Positions 34,760-41,959 of a DNA stretch of 64,000 bases are shown piece by piece. The translations under genes and the position numbers were made by a program. Each line of letters begins with the position of its first letter. Position 1 is the stretch's first letter. Below the pieces are notes generated by a model. It had not been told where the DNA came from, made no database searches, and saw nothing but the letters and a program-made list of their open reading frames with translations. Origin of the DNA: Paenibacillus timonensis (GTDB lineage Bacteria; Bacillota; Bacilli; Paenibacillales; Paenibacillaceae); NCBI RefSeq assembly GCF_022427145.1, contig NZ_JAKSXN010000005.1, positions 1 to 64,000 on the forward strand. Reading direction: 5' to 3'.

Positions 34760-36013
34760 ATGGCAGCATTTTCGGAAGAAATCGTACATTGGCTGGAAGC
34801 CGCCGAAGGGCAGGCCGAAAGCCGGTTTCGGGAGATTGACCGGATCGTCGATCAGAACCAATGGAAGGTAATTGAAGCATTTCAACGCCACCAAGTCAGC
34901 GATTATCATTTTGCAGGATCAACGGGGTATGCCTATAATGACCGGGGGCGCGAAGTATTGGATCTGGTGTATGCGGACGTATTCGGTGCGGAGGCCGCCC
35001 TGGTGCGGCCGCACTTCGCTTCCGGCACGCATACGATCGCCACGGCTCTGTTCGGGGTCTTGCGGCCGGGGGACGAACTGCTCTATATCACGGGCCGTCC
35101 ATATGATACACTACATAAAGTAATAGGAACACCGGGAGACGGCAGCGGCTCGCTGCAGGATTTCGGAATTACGTATGACGAAGCGGCATTGCTAGCCGAT
35201 GGAACGGTTGATTGGGAGGCGGTGAGAGCGAAAATTACCGATAGGACCAAAGTCATCGGGATCCAGCGCTCCCGCGGTTACGACTGGAGAGACTCCTTTA
35301 CGGTTGCCCGGATCGGCGAGATGGTTCGTCGGGTAAAAGAAATCAAGCCGGATTTGATCGTCTTCGTGGACAACTGTTACGGCGAGTTTACCGAGTTACA
35401 GGAGCCCACGGAGGTTGGGGCCGACCTGATCGCCGGCTCGTTAATCAAGAATCCGGGCGGCGGTTTAGCGGAAACCGGAGGATATATCTGCGGACGGGAA
35501 GATCTGGTGAAACTAGCTTCCTATCGTTTGACCGCACCGGGCATCGGCGGTGAGGTCGGGGCGATGCTAGGGACGACCCGAGGGATCTATCAAGGTTTGT
35601 TTTTGGCGCCAACCCTAGTGGGACAGGCCGTGAAAGGCAGCATTCTTGCCGCGGCCCTGTTTGAACGGGCCGGATTTCAAAGCCGGCCGGGATGGCAGGA
35701 TGCCCGTACCGATCTCATCCAGGCGATCGCTTTCAGCGGACCGGAGCAACTGATCGCCTTTGTGCAGGGCATCCAGCGGGCCGCAGCAGTGGACGGCCAC
35801 GTCGTGCCGGAAGCTTGGGACATGCCCGGGTATGAACATCCGGTGATTATGGCCGCGGGGACGTTTATTCAAGGCGGGAGCCTGGAATTGTCCGCCGATG
35901 CTCCGATCCGAGCTCCATATATCGCGTATATGCAAGGCGGCTTAACGTATTCCCATGTTAAATTTGGCCTCCTCACCGCGCTCCAGACGATGAAGGACCG
36001 TAACTTGTTGTAA
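34760..36013 (+). CDS. ynbB: methionine gamma-lyase family / aluminum resistance-like PLP enzyme YnbB
   Basis: 417 residues, PLP-dependent Cys/Met metabolism fold. SLIKNPGGGLAETGG contains the probable cofactor Lys; HFASGTHTIATALFG and VDNCYGEFTE are further family blocks, the latter with the Asp that contacts the PLP ring nitrogen. Annotated elsewhere as aluminum resistance protein; the true reaction is uncertain. It sits between hflX and glnR as in Bacillus. Its stop codon lies inside a GlnR box that controls the next gene. Confidence 0.88.
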   Translation: MAAFSEEIVHWLEAAEGQAESRFREIDRIVDQNQWKVIEAFQRHQVSDYHFAGSTGYAYNDRGREVLDLVYADVFGAEAALVRPHFASGTHTIATALFGVLRPGDELLYITGRPYDTLHKVIGTPGDGSGSLQDFGITYDEAALLADGTVDWEAVRAKITDRTKVIGIQRSRGYDWRDSFTVARIGEMVRRVKEIKPDLIVFVDNCYGEFTELQEPTEVGADLIAGSLIKNPGGGLAETGGYICGREDLVKLASYRLTAPGIGGEVGAMLGTTRGIYQGLFLAPTLVGQAVKGSILAAALFERAGFQSRPGWQDARTDLIQAIAFSGPEQLIAFVQGIQRAAAVDGHVVPEAWDMPGYEHPVIMAAGTFIQGGSLELSADAPIRAPYIAYMQGGLTYSHVKFGLLTALQTMKDRNLL

Positions 36014-36025
36014 GTTATCCTAACA
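36009..36025. promoter_or_regulatory. GlnR/TnrA box 1 upstream of glnR
   Basis: TGTAA-GTTATCC-TAACA is an exact match to the known consensus TGTNA-N7-TNACA. It overlaps the ynbB stop codon and lies upstream of the glnR -35. Confidence 0.88.
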
Positions 36026-36031
36026 TATCTA

Positions 36032-36060
36032 TTGACATGTTAGGATAACTCACATATGAT
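36032..36060 (+). promoter_or_regulatory. glnR-glnA promoter with GlnR box 2 filling the spacer
   Basis: TTGACA (36032-36037), 17 bases, TATGAT (36055-36060). The spacer is itself an exact GlnR box, TGTTA-GGATAAC-TCACA (36038-36054). Boxes 1 and 2 form a 14-bp perfect inverted repeat (36013-36026 and 36037-36050). Bound GlnR would block polymerase directly. Confidence 0.88.
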
Positions 36061-36095
36061 AAGGTCATGAGAATCTAACTGGAAGGTTGAGAGCG

Positions 36096-36506
36096 ATGAG
36101 TGAGGAAATTCGCAGAAACATGGCCTTGTTTCCTATTGGTATCGTCATGAAACTTACGGATTTAACGGCAAGACAAATACGATATTACGAGCAACATGAA
36201 TTGATAGTACCCGCGCGCACTTCGGGGAATCAGCGTATGTTTTCCCTCAATGATGTCGAGCGGTTGCTGGAAATCAAGGGTCTCATCGATAAAGGCGTGA
36301 ATATCGCGGGGATCAAGCAAGTGATGAATCCGATGTCCCGGGAATCCCAGGAAGCAACCGTCATCACGAAGGACACGGAAGAGAAGCGGAAGGAAATGAC
36401 GGATTCCCAAATCTACCGCATGTTGAAGCAGCAGTTGGTGCAAGGGAGCAAGCCGGGGCAAGTTTCTTTGATCCAAGGCGAACTGTCCCGATTTTTCAAA
36501 AAATAA
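36096..36506 (+). CDS. glnR: nitrogen regulator GlnR
   Basis: 136 residues, MerR-type repressor of glnRA and other nitrogen genes, activated by feedback-inhibited glutamine synthetase. The winged helix (MKLTDLTARQIRYYEQHELI) and wing (SGNQRMFSLNDVERLLEIK) are clear; the C-terminal tail KPGQVSLIQGELSRFFKK is the region known to sense glutamine synthetase. ATG 36096 follows GGAAGG. Forms an operon with glnA. Confidence 0.96.
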   Translation: MSEEIRRNMALFPIGIVMKLTDLTARQIRYYEQHELIVPARTSGNQRMFSLNDVERLLEIKGLIDKGVNIAGIKQVMNPMSRESQEATVITKDTEEKRKEMTDSQIYRMLKQQLVQGSKPGQVSLIQGELSRFFKK

Positions 36507-36529
36507 TCTAAATGTTGGGAGAGGTTAGG

Positions 36530-37867
36530 GTGAGTTACACGAATTACACCAAAGAAGACATTTTGCGCATCGCCAAGGAAGAGAATGTGCGTTTTATCCG
36601 TTTGCAGTTCACGGATTTGCTGGGAACGATCAAAAACGTGGAAATTCCGGTCAGCCAATTGGAGAAAGCGCTGGACAACAAGATGATGTTTGACGGTTCT
36701 TCCATCGAAGGATATGTTCGCATCGAGGAATCCGACATGTATCTCTTCCCGGATCTGGACACTTGGGTCATTTTCCCTTGGGTAACCGAGGATCGCGTGG
36801 CGCGTCTGATTTGTGATGTTTACATGCCTGACGGTACGCCGTTTGCCGGTGATCCGCGCGGGATTCTGAAACGTGCGCTCAAGGAAGCAGAAGAGATGGG
36901 CTACACCTCGATGAACGTCGGCCCGGAACCTGAGTTCTTCTTGTTCAAAACCGATGAGAAGGGCAACCCGACAACCGAACTGAACGACCAAGGCGGATAC
37001 TTCGACTTGGCTCCGACGGACCTAGGCGAAAACTGCCGCCGCGAAATCGTATTGACGCTGGAAGAAATGGGCTTTGAAATCGAAGCTTCCCACCACGAAG
37101 TGGCTCCAGGTCAACATGAAATCGACTTTAAATATGCGAATGCGATTAAAGCCGCAGACCAAATCCAAACCTTTAAGCTGGTTGTCAAAACGATTGCTCG
37201 CCAGCATGGCTTGCATGCAACGTTTATGCCGAAGCCGCTGTTCGGCGTGAACGGTTCGGGGATGCACTGCCATCAATCGCTGTTCAAAGGCGACGTGAAC
37301 GCATTTTATGACGAAAGCGATAATTTGGGGCTGAGCAAGGAAGCCCGCCATTATATGGCTGGTATTCTGAAACATGCCCGCGCATTTGCCGCAATCACGA
37401 ACCCGACGGTAAACTCTTACAAACGTCTCGTACCGGGGTATGAAGCGCCTTGTTACGTCGCTTGGTCTTCAAGCAACCGCAGCCCGATGATTCGGATCCC
37501 GGCTTCCCGTGGCCTCAGCACGCGGGTCGAAGTGCGCAATCCGGACCCTGCAGCCAATCCGTACCTGGCATTGGCCGTAATGTTGAAAGCCGGCCTGGAC
37601 GGGATCAAGAACGAACTGCCGCTCGTCGATCCGGTTGACCGCAACATTTATGTCATGTCCGAGGAAGAGCGGGTCGAAGAAGGCATTCCAAGCTTGCCTT
37701 CCGATCTGAAGGAAGCGTTGGGCGAGCTGCTGCGGAGCGAGATCATCTGCGATGCGCTCGGCGATCACGCGTTAACCCATTTCTTCGAACTCAAAGAGAT
37801 CGAATGGGACATCTTCCGTACGCAAGTTCATCCATGGGAACGCGATCAATACATGACTTTGTATTAA
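36530..37867 (+). CDS. glnA: glutamine synthetase type I-alpha
   Basis: Makes glutamine from glutamate, ammonia and ATP. 445 residues from GTG 36530, which has GGGAGAGG upstream and agrees with the family length (444 in B. subtilis); the ATG at 36512 would add six unlikely residues. Blocks [40 protein letters not shown] and [17 protein letters not shown] are intact. No adenylylation-site tyrosine loop of the I-beta type is seen, so control is by feedback inhibition and GlnR. Confidence 0.98.
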   Translation: MSYTNYTKEDILRIAKEENVRFIRLQFTDLLGTIKNVEIPVSQLEKALDNKMMFDGSSIEGYVRIEESDMYLFPDLDTWVIFPWVTEDRVARLICDVYMPDGTPFAGDPRGILKRALKEAEEMGYTSMNVGPEPEFFLFKTDEKGNPTTELNDQGGYFDLAPTDLGENCRREIVLTLEEMGFEIEASHHEVAPGQHEIDFKYANAIKAADQIQTFKLVVKTIARQHGLHATFMPKPLFGVNGSGMHCHQSLFKGDVNAFYDESDNLGLSKEARHYMAGILKHARAFAAITNPTVNSYKRLVPGYEAPCYVAWSSSNRSPMIRIPASRGLSTRVEVRNPDPAANPYLALAVMLKAGLDGIKNELPLVDPVDRNIYVMSEEERVEEGIPSLPSDLKEALGELLRSEIICDALGDHALTHFFELKEIEWDIFRTQVHPWERDQYMTLY

Positions 37868-37878
37868 TAGGTAAAGAA

Positions 37879-37911
37879 GGGGCTCCTGAATGGTTCAGGG
37901 GCCCTTTTTTT
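37879..37911 (+). terminator. intrinsic terminator after glnA
   Basis: GGGGCTCCTGAA pairs with TTCAGGGGCCC around a short loop, followed by seven T. Confidence 0.9.
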
Positions 37912-38032
37912 ATGCCTGCCTGGCGGGACTTTGGCTCAATTTATGAATTACAGCTTTTGGATTTCGAAAAAATGCCATGATTTAACCGGGATTGGGACAC
38001 CTTATAGAGAAGAGAAGGAGGTTGATGCGAAG

Positions 38033-38188
38033 ATGATCGTGACCGAATTGAAAAGATATCAACGCCGCCGCTACCGGCTGAAGCAATGGTGGATTTCGGA
38101 ACGTGCCGGATTCGGTTGGGGGACACGCGGCCGTCGCGAAAAAAACGGGTACAATCCGATGAACTTCCCGGATCTCGAATGGGACTAA
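38033..38188 (+). CDS. small basic protein, hypothetical
   Basis: 51 residues, not recognised. Very basic N-terminal half (ELKRYQRRRYRLKQWW) and an ordered-looking end (GYNPMNFPDLEWD). ATG 38033 has a perfect AAGGAGG, 11 bases upstream. It ends in a bidirectional terminator. Small size makes the call uncertain. Confidence 0.45.
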   Translation: MIVTELKRYQRRRYRLKQWWISERAGFGWGTRGRREKNGYNPMNFPDLEWD

Positions 38189-38216
38189 GCGGGAAGGGGC
38201 GGAGGGCAGCGAAAAC

Positions 38217-38259
38217 AAATAGGACGAAGCCGATGTGAATCAATCGCTTCGTCCTATTT
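38217..38259. terminator. two-way terminator between the small gene and lexA
   Basis: AAATAGGACGAAGC (38217-38230) and GCTTCGTCCTATTT (38246-38259) form a perfect 14-bp stem with A on the left arm and T on the right, suited to both strands. Confidence 0.88.
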
Positions 38260-38296
38260 GGTGTTCATTGCTGCGCATGAAGGGAGATATTCGAAA

Positions 38297-38923
38297 TTAG
38301 TGCAAGTCGCGGAACAGACCGATGACTTTGCCCAGAATGGTTACATGCTTCAATCGAAGCGGTTCCATTGTCGAATTCTCCGGCTGCAGGCGGATATGGT
38401 CTTTCTCCTTATAAAACGTCTTGACCGTCGCCTCATCATCCTCCGTCATGGCTACAACGATCTCTCCGTTGTTGGCCGTCTGCTGTTGGCGAACGATCAC
38501 ATAATCCCCACTATGTATTCCGGCTTCGATCATGCTGTCGCCAATCACGGAAAGCATGAATACTTCTCCGTCAGCGGCATAGTGCTCGGGCAACGGAAAA
38601 TAATCTTCAATGTTCTCCGTAGCCGTGATCGGCATGCCTGCGGTTACCTTCCCGACAACGGGAACGCGGGCAATGCTATGTGCGAATAAATTGTAATTCT
38701 CCGACTCCTCTTGGCCCAACAACTCAATGGCACGCGGCTTCGTTGGGTCGCGGCGAATGAATCCCTTCTTCTCCAGGCGGTCCAGATGGCCGTGAACGGT
38801 AGAACTGGACGCCAATCCTACGGCTTCTCCGATCTCCCGCACAGAAGGCGGATAACCTTTGGCGCGTACTTCGTTGCGAATAAATTCAAGAATGGCCTGC
38901 TGCCGGCTCGATACCTTTGACAT
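38297..38923 (-). CDS. lexA: SOS repressor LexA
   Basis: 208 residues. N-terminal winged helix ([28 protein letters not shown]) and C-terminal S24 self-cleaving domain: Ala-Gly cleavage site in VTAGMPITA (about 93-94), Ser in [13 protein letters not shown] (about 128) and Lys in [12 protein letters not shown] (about 166). RecA filaments trigger cleavage after DNA damage. It is divergent from yneA and its promoter contains a LexA box, so it represses itself. Confidence 0.98.
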   Translation of the reverse strand: MSKVSSRQQAILEFIRNEVRAKGYPPSVREIGEAVGLASSSTVHGHLDRLEKKGFIRRDPTKPRAIELLGQEESENYNLFAHSIARVPVVGKVTAGMPITATENIEDYFPLPEHYAADGEVFMLSVIGDSMIEAGIHSGDYVIVRQQQTANNGEIVVAMTEDDEATVKTFYKEKDHIRLQPENSTMEPLRLKHVTILGKVIGLFRDLH

Positions 38924-38960
38924 GTACGGATCAACCCCATTTAGTAACGTTTGGAAAAAT

Positions 38961-38989
38961 TATAACACAGAACTGCCGTTCGTACAAAC
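38961..38989 (-). promoter_or_regulatory. lexA promoter with LexA box in the spacer
   Basis: On the minus strand: TTGTAC (38989-38984), 17 bases, TATAAT (38966-38961). The spacer contains GAACTGCCGTTC (38972-38983), an exact GAAC-N4-GTTC SOS box. Confidence 0.85.
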
Positions 38990-39038
38990 ATTAGTTCTAA
39001 ATAGACGAAAAACCTAACTTCGGAAATAAAAAAAATAA

Positions 39039-39050
39039 GAACAACCGTTC
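39039..39050. promoter_or_regulatory. LexA (SOS) box between lexA and yneA
   Basis: GAACAACCGTTC, followed by G; exact GAAC-N4-GTTC palindrome upstream of the yneA promoter. Confidence 0.85.
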
Positions 39051-39059
39051 GAAAAAATA

Positions 39060-39115
39060 TTGAAACAAACAAATGTTCGTGTTATATTGAATTACAGAAA
39101 ACAGAACACTTGTTT
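39060..39115 (+). promoter_or_regulatory. yneA promoter with LexA box in spacer and a second weak box
   Basis: TTGAAA (39060-39065), 17 bases, TATATT (39083-39088). The spacer holds AAACAAATGTTC (39067-39078), one mismatch from an SOS box. GAACACTTGTTT (39104-39115), also one mismatch, lies after the start of transcription and before the ribosome site. Confidence 0.75.
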
Positions 39116-39129
39116 GGAGTGATGATTAA

Positions 39130-39498
39130 ATGTTGAAGTATAGTTCTTACCAAAGCATCTACGATCAACCTTCTTTTTGCCGTCCTGTGGAGAGAAGATT
39201 ACATATGAGCGCATTCCTGAAGAGCAGATTGTCCAAAATTGCCGTGCTTCTGATCATTCTCAGCATTACGTGCACCGGCATGGTACGGGCTTTTGCGGCT
39301 TCCGGCGATAGTTCTGAAGCTGCCGCCCCGGCGGAATACGTCGTTGTTATGCCTGGGGATACGTTATGGGAAATCGCTGTGGCCCATAAGCCGCAAGGTC
39401 AAGATACGAGAGTTTATGTGCAGAAGCTGATGCGGACCAATGGGCTGGAAGCCAGCTCGATTCAAGCCGGGGATACATTGAGGTTGCCAAGCAGATAA
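39130..39498 (+). CDS. yneA: YneA-like SOS cell division suppressor (LysM)
   Basis: 122 residues: membrane helix at about 36-54 (KIAVLLIILSITCTGMV) and a C-terminal LysM domain (EYVVVMPGDTLWEIAVAHKP to SIQAGDTLRLPS). In Bacillus, YneA is induced by DNA damage and delays division at the septum. The divergent arrangement with lexA and the SOS boxes support the name. ATG 39130 has GGAG 10 bases upstream; a start at ATG 39205, just before the helix, is possible and closer to the usual length. Confidence 0.88.
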   Translation: MLKYSSYQSIYDQPSFCRPVERRLHMSAFLKSRLSKIAVLLIILSITCTGMVRAFAASGDSSEAAAPAEYVVVMPGDTLWEIAVAHKPQGQDTRVYVQKLMRTNGLEASSIQAGDTLRLPSR

Positions 39499-39534
39499 TC
39501 GATGTCGGCCGAGTTCGAAATATATAAGAAGAGC

Positions 39535-39592
39535 AGGAGCTTGATTCAAGGATACGGACGGGGTTGCCGTCGCCTTGACAAGCTCTTTTTCT
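39535..39592 (+). terminator. intrinsic terminator after yneA
   Basis: GAGCTTG (39537-39543) pairs with CAAGCTC (39579-39585), extended by TCAAGG/CCTTGA inside, followed by TTTTT. Confidence 0.85.
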
Positions 39593-39665
39593 CATGTCAA
39601 AGTAGGAATTAATGCCCTGTGTGACACCATGGGAAGCATAGTATATATAGAAGTGGGAGGAACTT

Positions 39666-39839
39666 ATGGATATCGATGCGTTGGTTAAGCGGATTAACGA
39701 ACTGGCTCGTAAAGCGAAGCAGGAAGGATTATCACAGGACGAGTTATTGGAAAGAGCGCAGCTTCGGGAAACGTATCTGCAAAACGTTCGCAGAAATTTT
39801 CGGCAACAGCTCGAGTCGATCGAGATTGTAGATAAATAG
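39666..39839 (+). CDS. ynzC: DUF896 small protein YnzC
   Basis: 57 residues, fully helical: DIDALVKRINELARKAKQEG and LRETYLQNVRRNFRQQL are the DUF896 hallmarks. In B. subtilis ynzC is part of the yneA-yneB-ynzC SOS transcript; here yneB is missing and a terminator separates it from yneA. GGGAGGAA precedes ATG 39666. Function unknown. Confidence 0.85.
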   Translation: MDIDALVKRINELARKAKQEGLSQDELLERAQLRETYLQNVRRNFRQQLESIEIVDK

Positions 39840-39851
39840 GGAGGAACAGGT

Positions 39852-40382
39852 ATGGGGTCGTTTGATCGTAAAGTAGAACGCAATCAATTAAGAATGAATA
39901 AGAAAGGCAAAGGTCCGAACGTCGGGCAGGGGACCCGAAACCCGCGGTCATCGCTCGGGGCTAACGGAGAAGGCGATGTGTTCAAAGGGCGCAACTTCAT
40001 TTTGCCTTCCGCATTGTTCGTGTTGGCTCTTCTGTATGCCAGCGTAGGAATCATCGGCAATTCCGCGGAAGTGAACTCGGTGCTGTATTGGGCGACGATC
40101 TTCTTGTACATGGTGCTGGCGCTGGCCATTTTCCTGCGCAAGCCTTATTTGCGCGTAAATAAAAGCTGGCTGTACACTTCGAAATTTAACCGCGACCGGA
40201 TGTTGGATGCCGGCAATATTGGCAAAATCAAGGTGAGCCGGAACAAGATTGTGATCGAACCGAAAACCCGGGAACCCAAATGGGTGTTTTACCGGACTCG
40301 CAACCGCTTCGACACGGAAGCGATGGCTACGCGCCTGGAGCTGTACGCCAATACCCATCAAGTGAAATTCGAGAAGGAATAA
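39852..40382 (+). CDS. hypothetical membrane protein with two helices
   Basis: 176 residues, not recognised. A polar, basic first 40 residues rich in Gly and Asn is followed by two membrane helices (about 50-68 and 78-95) and a cytoplasmic basic domain with KPYLRVNKSWLYTSKFNRDRM. The layout resembles small envelope proteins with a PH-like tail, but no family can be named. It starts 12 bases after ynzC with GGGAGGAA, so it may share its transcript. Confidence 0.7.
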   Translation: MGSFDRKVERNQLRMNKKGKGPNVGQGTRNPRSSLGANGEGDVFKGRNFILPSALFVLALLYASVGIIGNSAEVNSVLYWATIFLYMVLALAIFLRKPYLRVNKSWLYTSKFNRDRMLDAGNIGKIKVSRNKIVIEPKTREPKWVFYRTRNRFDTEAMATRLELYANTHQVKFEKE

Positions 40383-40427
40383 TCCTTTTGCAAGAATAAC
40401 CAAAGAGAACGGAGAGGGCTGGGACGA

Positions 40428-41225
40428 ATGACGATCAAAGCGGTATGTTTTGACCTTGACGACACGCTGCTCTGGGATGAGCGGAGCGTAAGGGAAGCTT
40501 TCGCGGCAACCTGTGAAAGCGCGGTGGCCAAGACGGAGGGACTGGATCCCGACAAGCTGGAGGAAGCGGTACGGCGGGAAGCCCGGGGGTTGTATGAATC
40601 CTACGAGACGTATCCGTTCACGACGATGATCGGAATCAATCCGTTCGAAGGGTTATGGGCGACGTTCTCCGCCGGGGAGCAACCGGAATTTCGCCAGTTG
40701 GAGCAGCTGGCTCCGATCTATCGCAAAGAATCCTGGCGGCGTGGCCTGCTTGCGCTTGGCGTGGAGGATGAAGAATTGGCCGGCGAGTTGGCGGAACAGT
40801 TCGGACGCGAACGGCGCTCCCGTCCTCATGTATATGAAGAAACGTTTCAAGTCCTGAAAGAATTGAAGGGCAAAGTGAAGCTGCTGCTGCTGACGAACGG
40901 TTGTCCGGCGCTGCAGCAGGAGAAGCTGGACGGGGTGCCGGAGCTGGCGCCTTATTTTGACGAGATCGTTATCTCCGGAAACTTCGGGAAAGGGAAACCG
41001 GACCCGTCGATTTTCCGGCATGCGCTGGAACGGTTGGCCATCGAACCAAGTGAGGGAATCATGGTCGGGGATAAGCTGACGACGGATATTAAAGGCGCGC
41101 TCAGTGTCGGCATGACGGCGGTTTGGGTGAATCGGGAAGGAAAAGCGCTTACTGGCGGGATTGTGCCGGATTATGAAATCAAACATTTGTCCGAATTGCA
41201 CGGCCTGCTGGAGAAGTTGGCTTAA
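40428..41225 (+). CDS. HAD-superfamily (subfamily IA) phosphatase
   Basis: 265 residues. Motif I FDLDDTLLWDE (nucleophile Asp), motif II LLLTNGCP, motif III Lys in FGKGKPDPSIF and motif IV VGDKLTTDIKGA are complete, with a helical cap between I and II. Substrate not predictable; relatives act on sugar or nucleoside phosphates. GGAGAGGG lies before ATG 40428. Confidence 0.88.
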   Translation: MTIKAVCFDLDDTLLWDERSVREAFAATCESAVAKTEGLDPDKLEEAVRREARGLYESYETYPFTTMIGINPFEGLWATFSAGEQPEFRQLEQLAPIYRKESWRRGLLALGVEDEELAGELAEQFGRERRSRPHVYEETFQVLKELKGKVKLLLLTNGCPALQQEKLDGVPELAPYFDEIVISGNFGKGKPDPSIFRHALERLAIEPSEGIMVGDKLTTDIKGALSVGMTAVWVNREGKALTGGIVPDYEIKHLSELHGLLEKLA

Positions 41226-41293
41226 GGCTTCGCCCGGCTGAGGACGAAAAATAAGGTGAGGCGTTCATCCGCCGCGGAAGGAGGGAAATCTGC

Positions 41294-41707
41294 ATGCGAA
41301 TCAAAGGGAAGGCGGGGCTCATTGCCGCCATCGTGTTGGTGATGGTCGTCATGTCCGGATGCACCAGGGGCGAAACAAAGGCAGCCGAGGCCGATGCGGC
41401 ACTGGAACCGATTCAGGTCGAACTCGAGGTGACGCCATCCGTCGTCAAAGCCGGGGACCCGGTAACGTTTACCGCGACAGTAACCCACAGCGGCGAGAAT
41501 GTGGACGATGCGAAGGAAGTCATGTTCGAATTTTGGAATACGGCTGACGACAAGGCGAAACATGACCAGGTGAAAGTGAAGGGCGCCGGGAACGGGACCT
41601 ATGTGTTGGAACATTCGTTTAAGGAACCGGGTACCTATGAAGTGATTTCCCATGTCACCGCGCGCGATCAGCACTCCATGCCATCGAAGCAATTTACGGT
41701 GGAGTAG
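41294..41707 (+). CDS. YtkA/FixH-like lipoprotein
   Basis: 137 residues with a lipoprotein signal (lipobox MSGC, Cys at about 23) and an immunoglobulin-like domain (VELEVTPSVVKAGDPVTFTATVTHSGENVDD to EVISHVTARDQHSMPSKQFTV). The HSM segment and conserved His are as in YtkA-like domains, which are often linked to copper or redox proteins. GGAAGGAGGG precedes the start. A likely terminator follows near 41725-41772. Confidence 0.78.
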   Translation: MRIKGKAGLIAAIVLVMVVMSGCTRGETKAAEADAALEPIQVELEVTPSVVKAGDPVTFTATVTHSGENVDDAKEVMFEFWNTADDKAKHDQVKVKGAGNGTYVLEHSFKEPGTYEVISHVTARDQHSMPSKQFTVE

Positions 41708-41727
41708 TGCTCGCCGACAGGCCTGAA

Positions 41728-41772
41728 ATGAAGCTGCTGTTCCCCCGGTTGGGGAGACGGCGGCTTTTTTGT
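41728..41772 (+). terminator. probable terminator after the YtkA-like gene
   Basis: AAGCTGC and GCGGCTT flank an inner TCCCC/GGGGA stem, followed by TTTTT. The stem has mismatches. Confidence 0.6.
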
Positions 41773-41959
41773 TTAAGTAAATTCCGAATTTTCCGAAAGT
41801 CATTATCCGAGTTTGTTCGGTTTTTAATTCTGAGTTGATCGATGGGATAACATTACCTTGCCTAAGGGGAGAAGCGGTATCGAATTCGCCAAACTCTCTT
41901 TTCTTCAACGCTTCATTCTGTTAAACTAAAACATAACGTTTTACGGGAGGGACATGATC

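Noticed and set aside
41773-41959. SAM or cobalamin riboswitch upstream of metH
   Set aside because: Neither the S-box core nor a B12-box-like sequence is visible.
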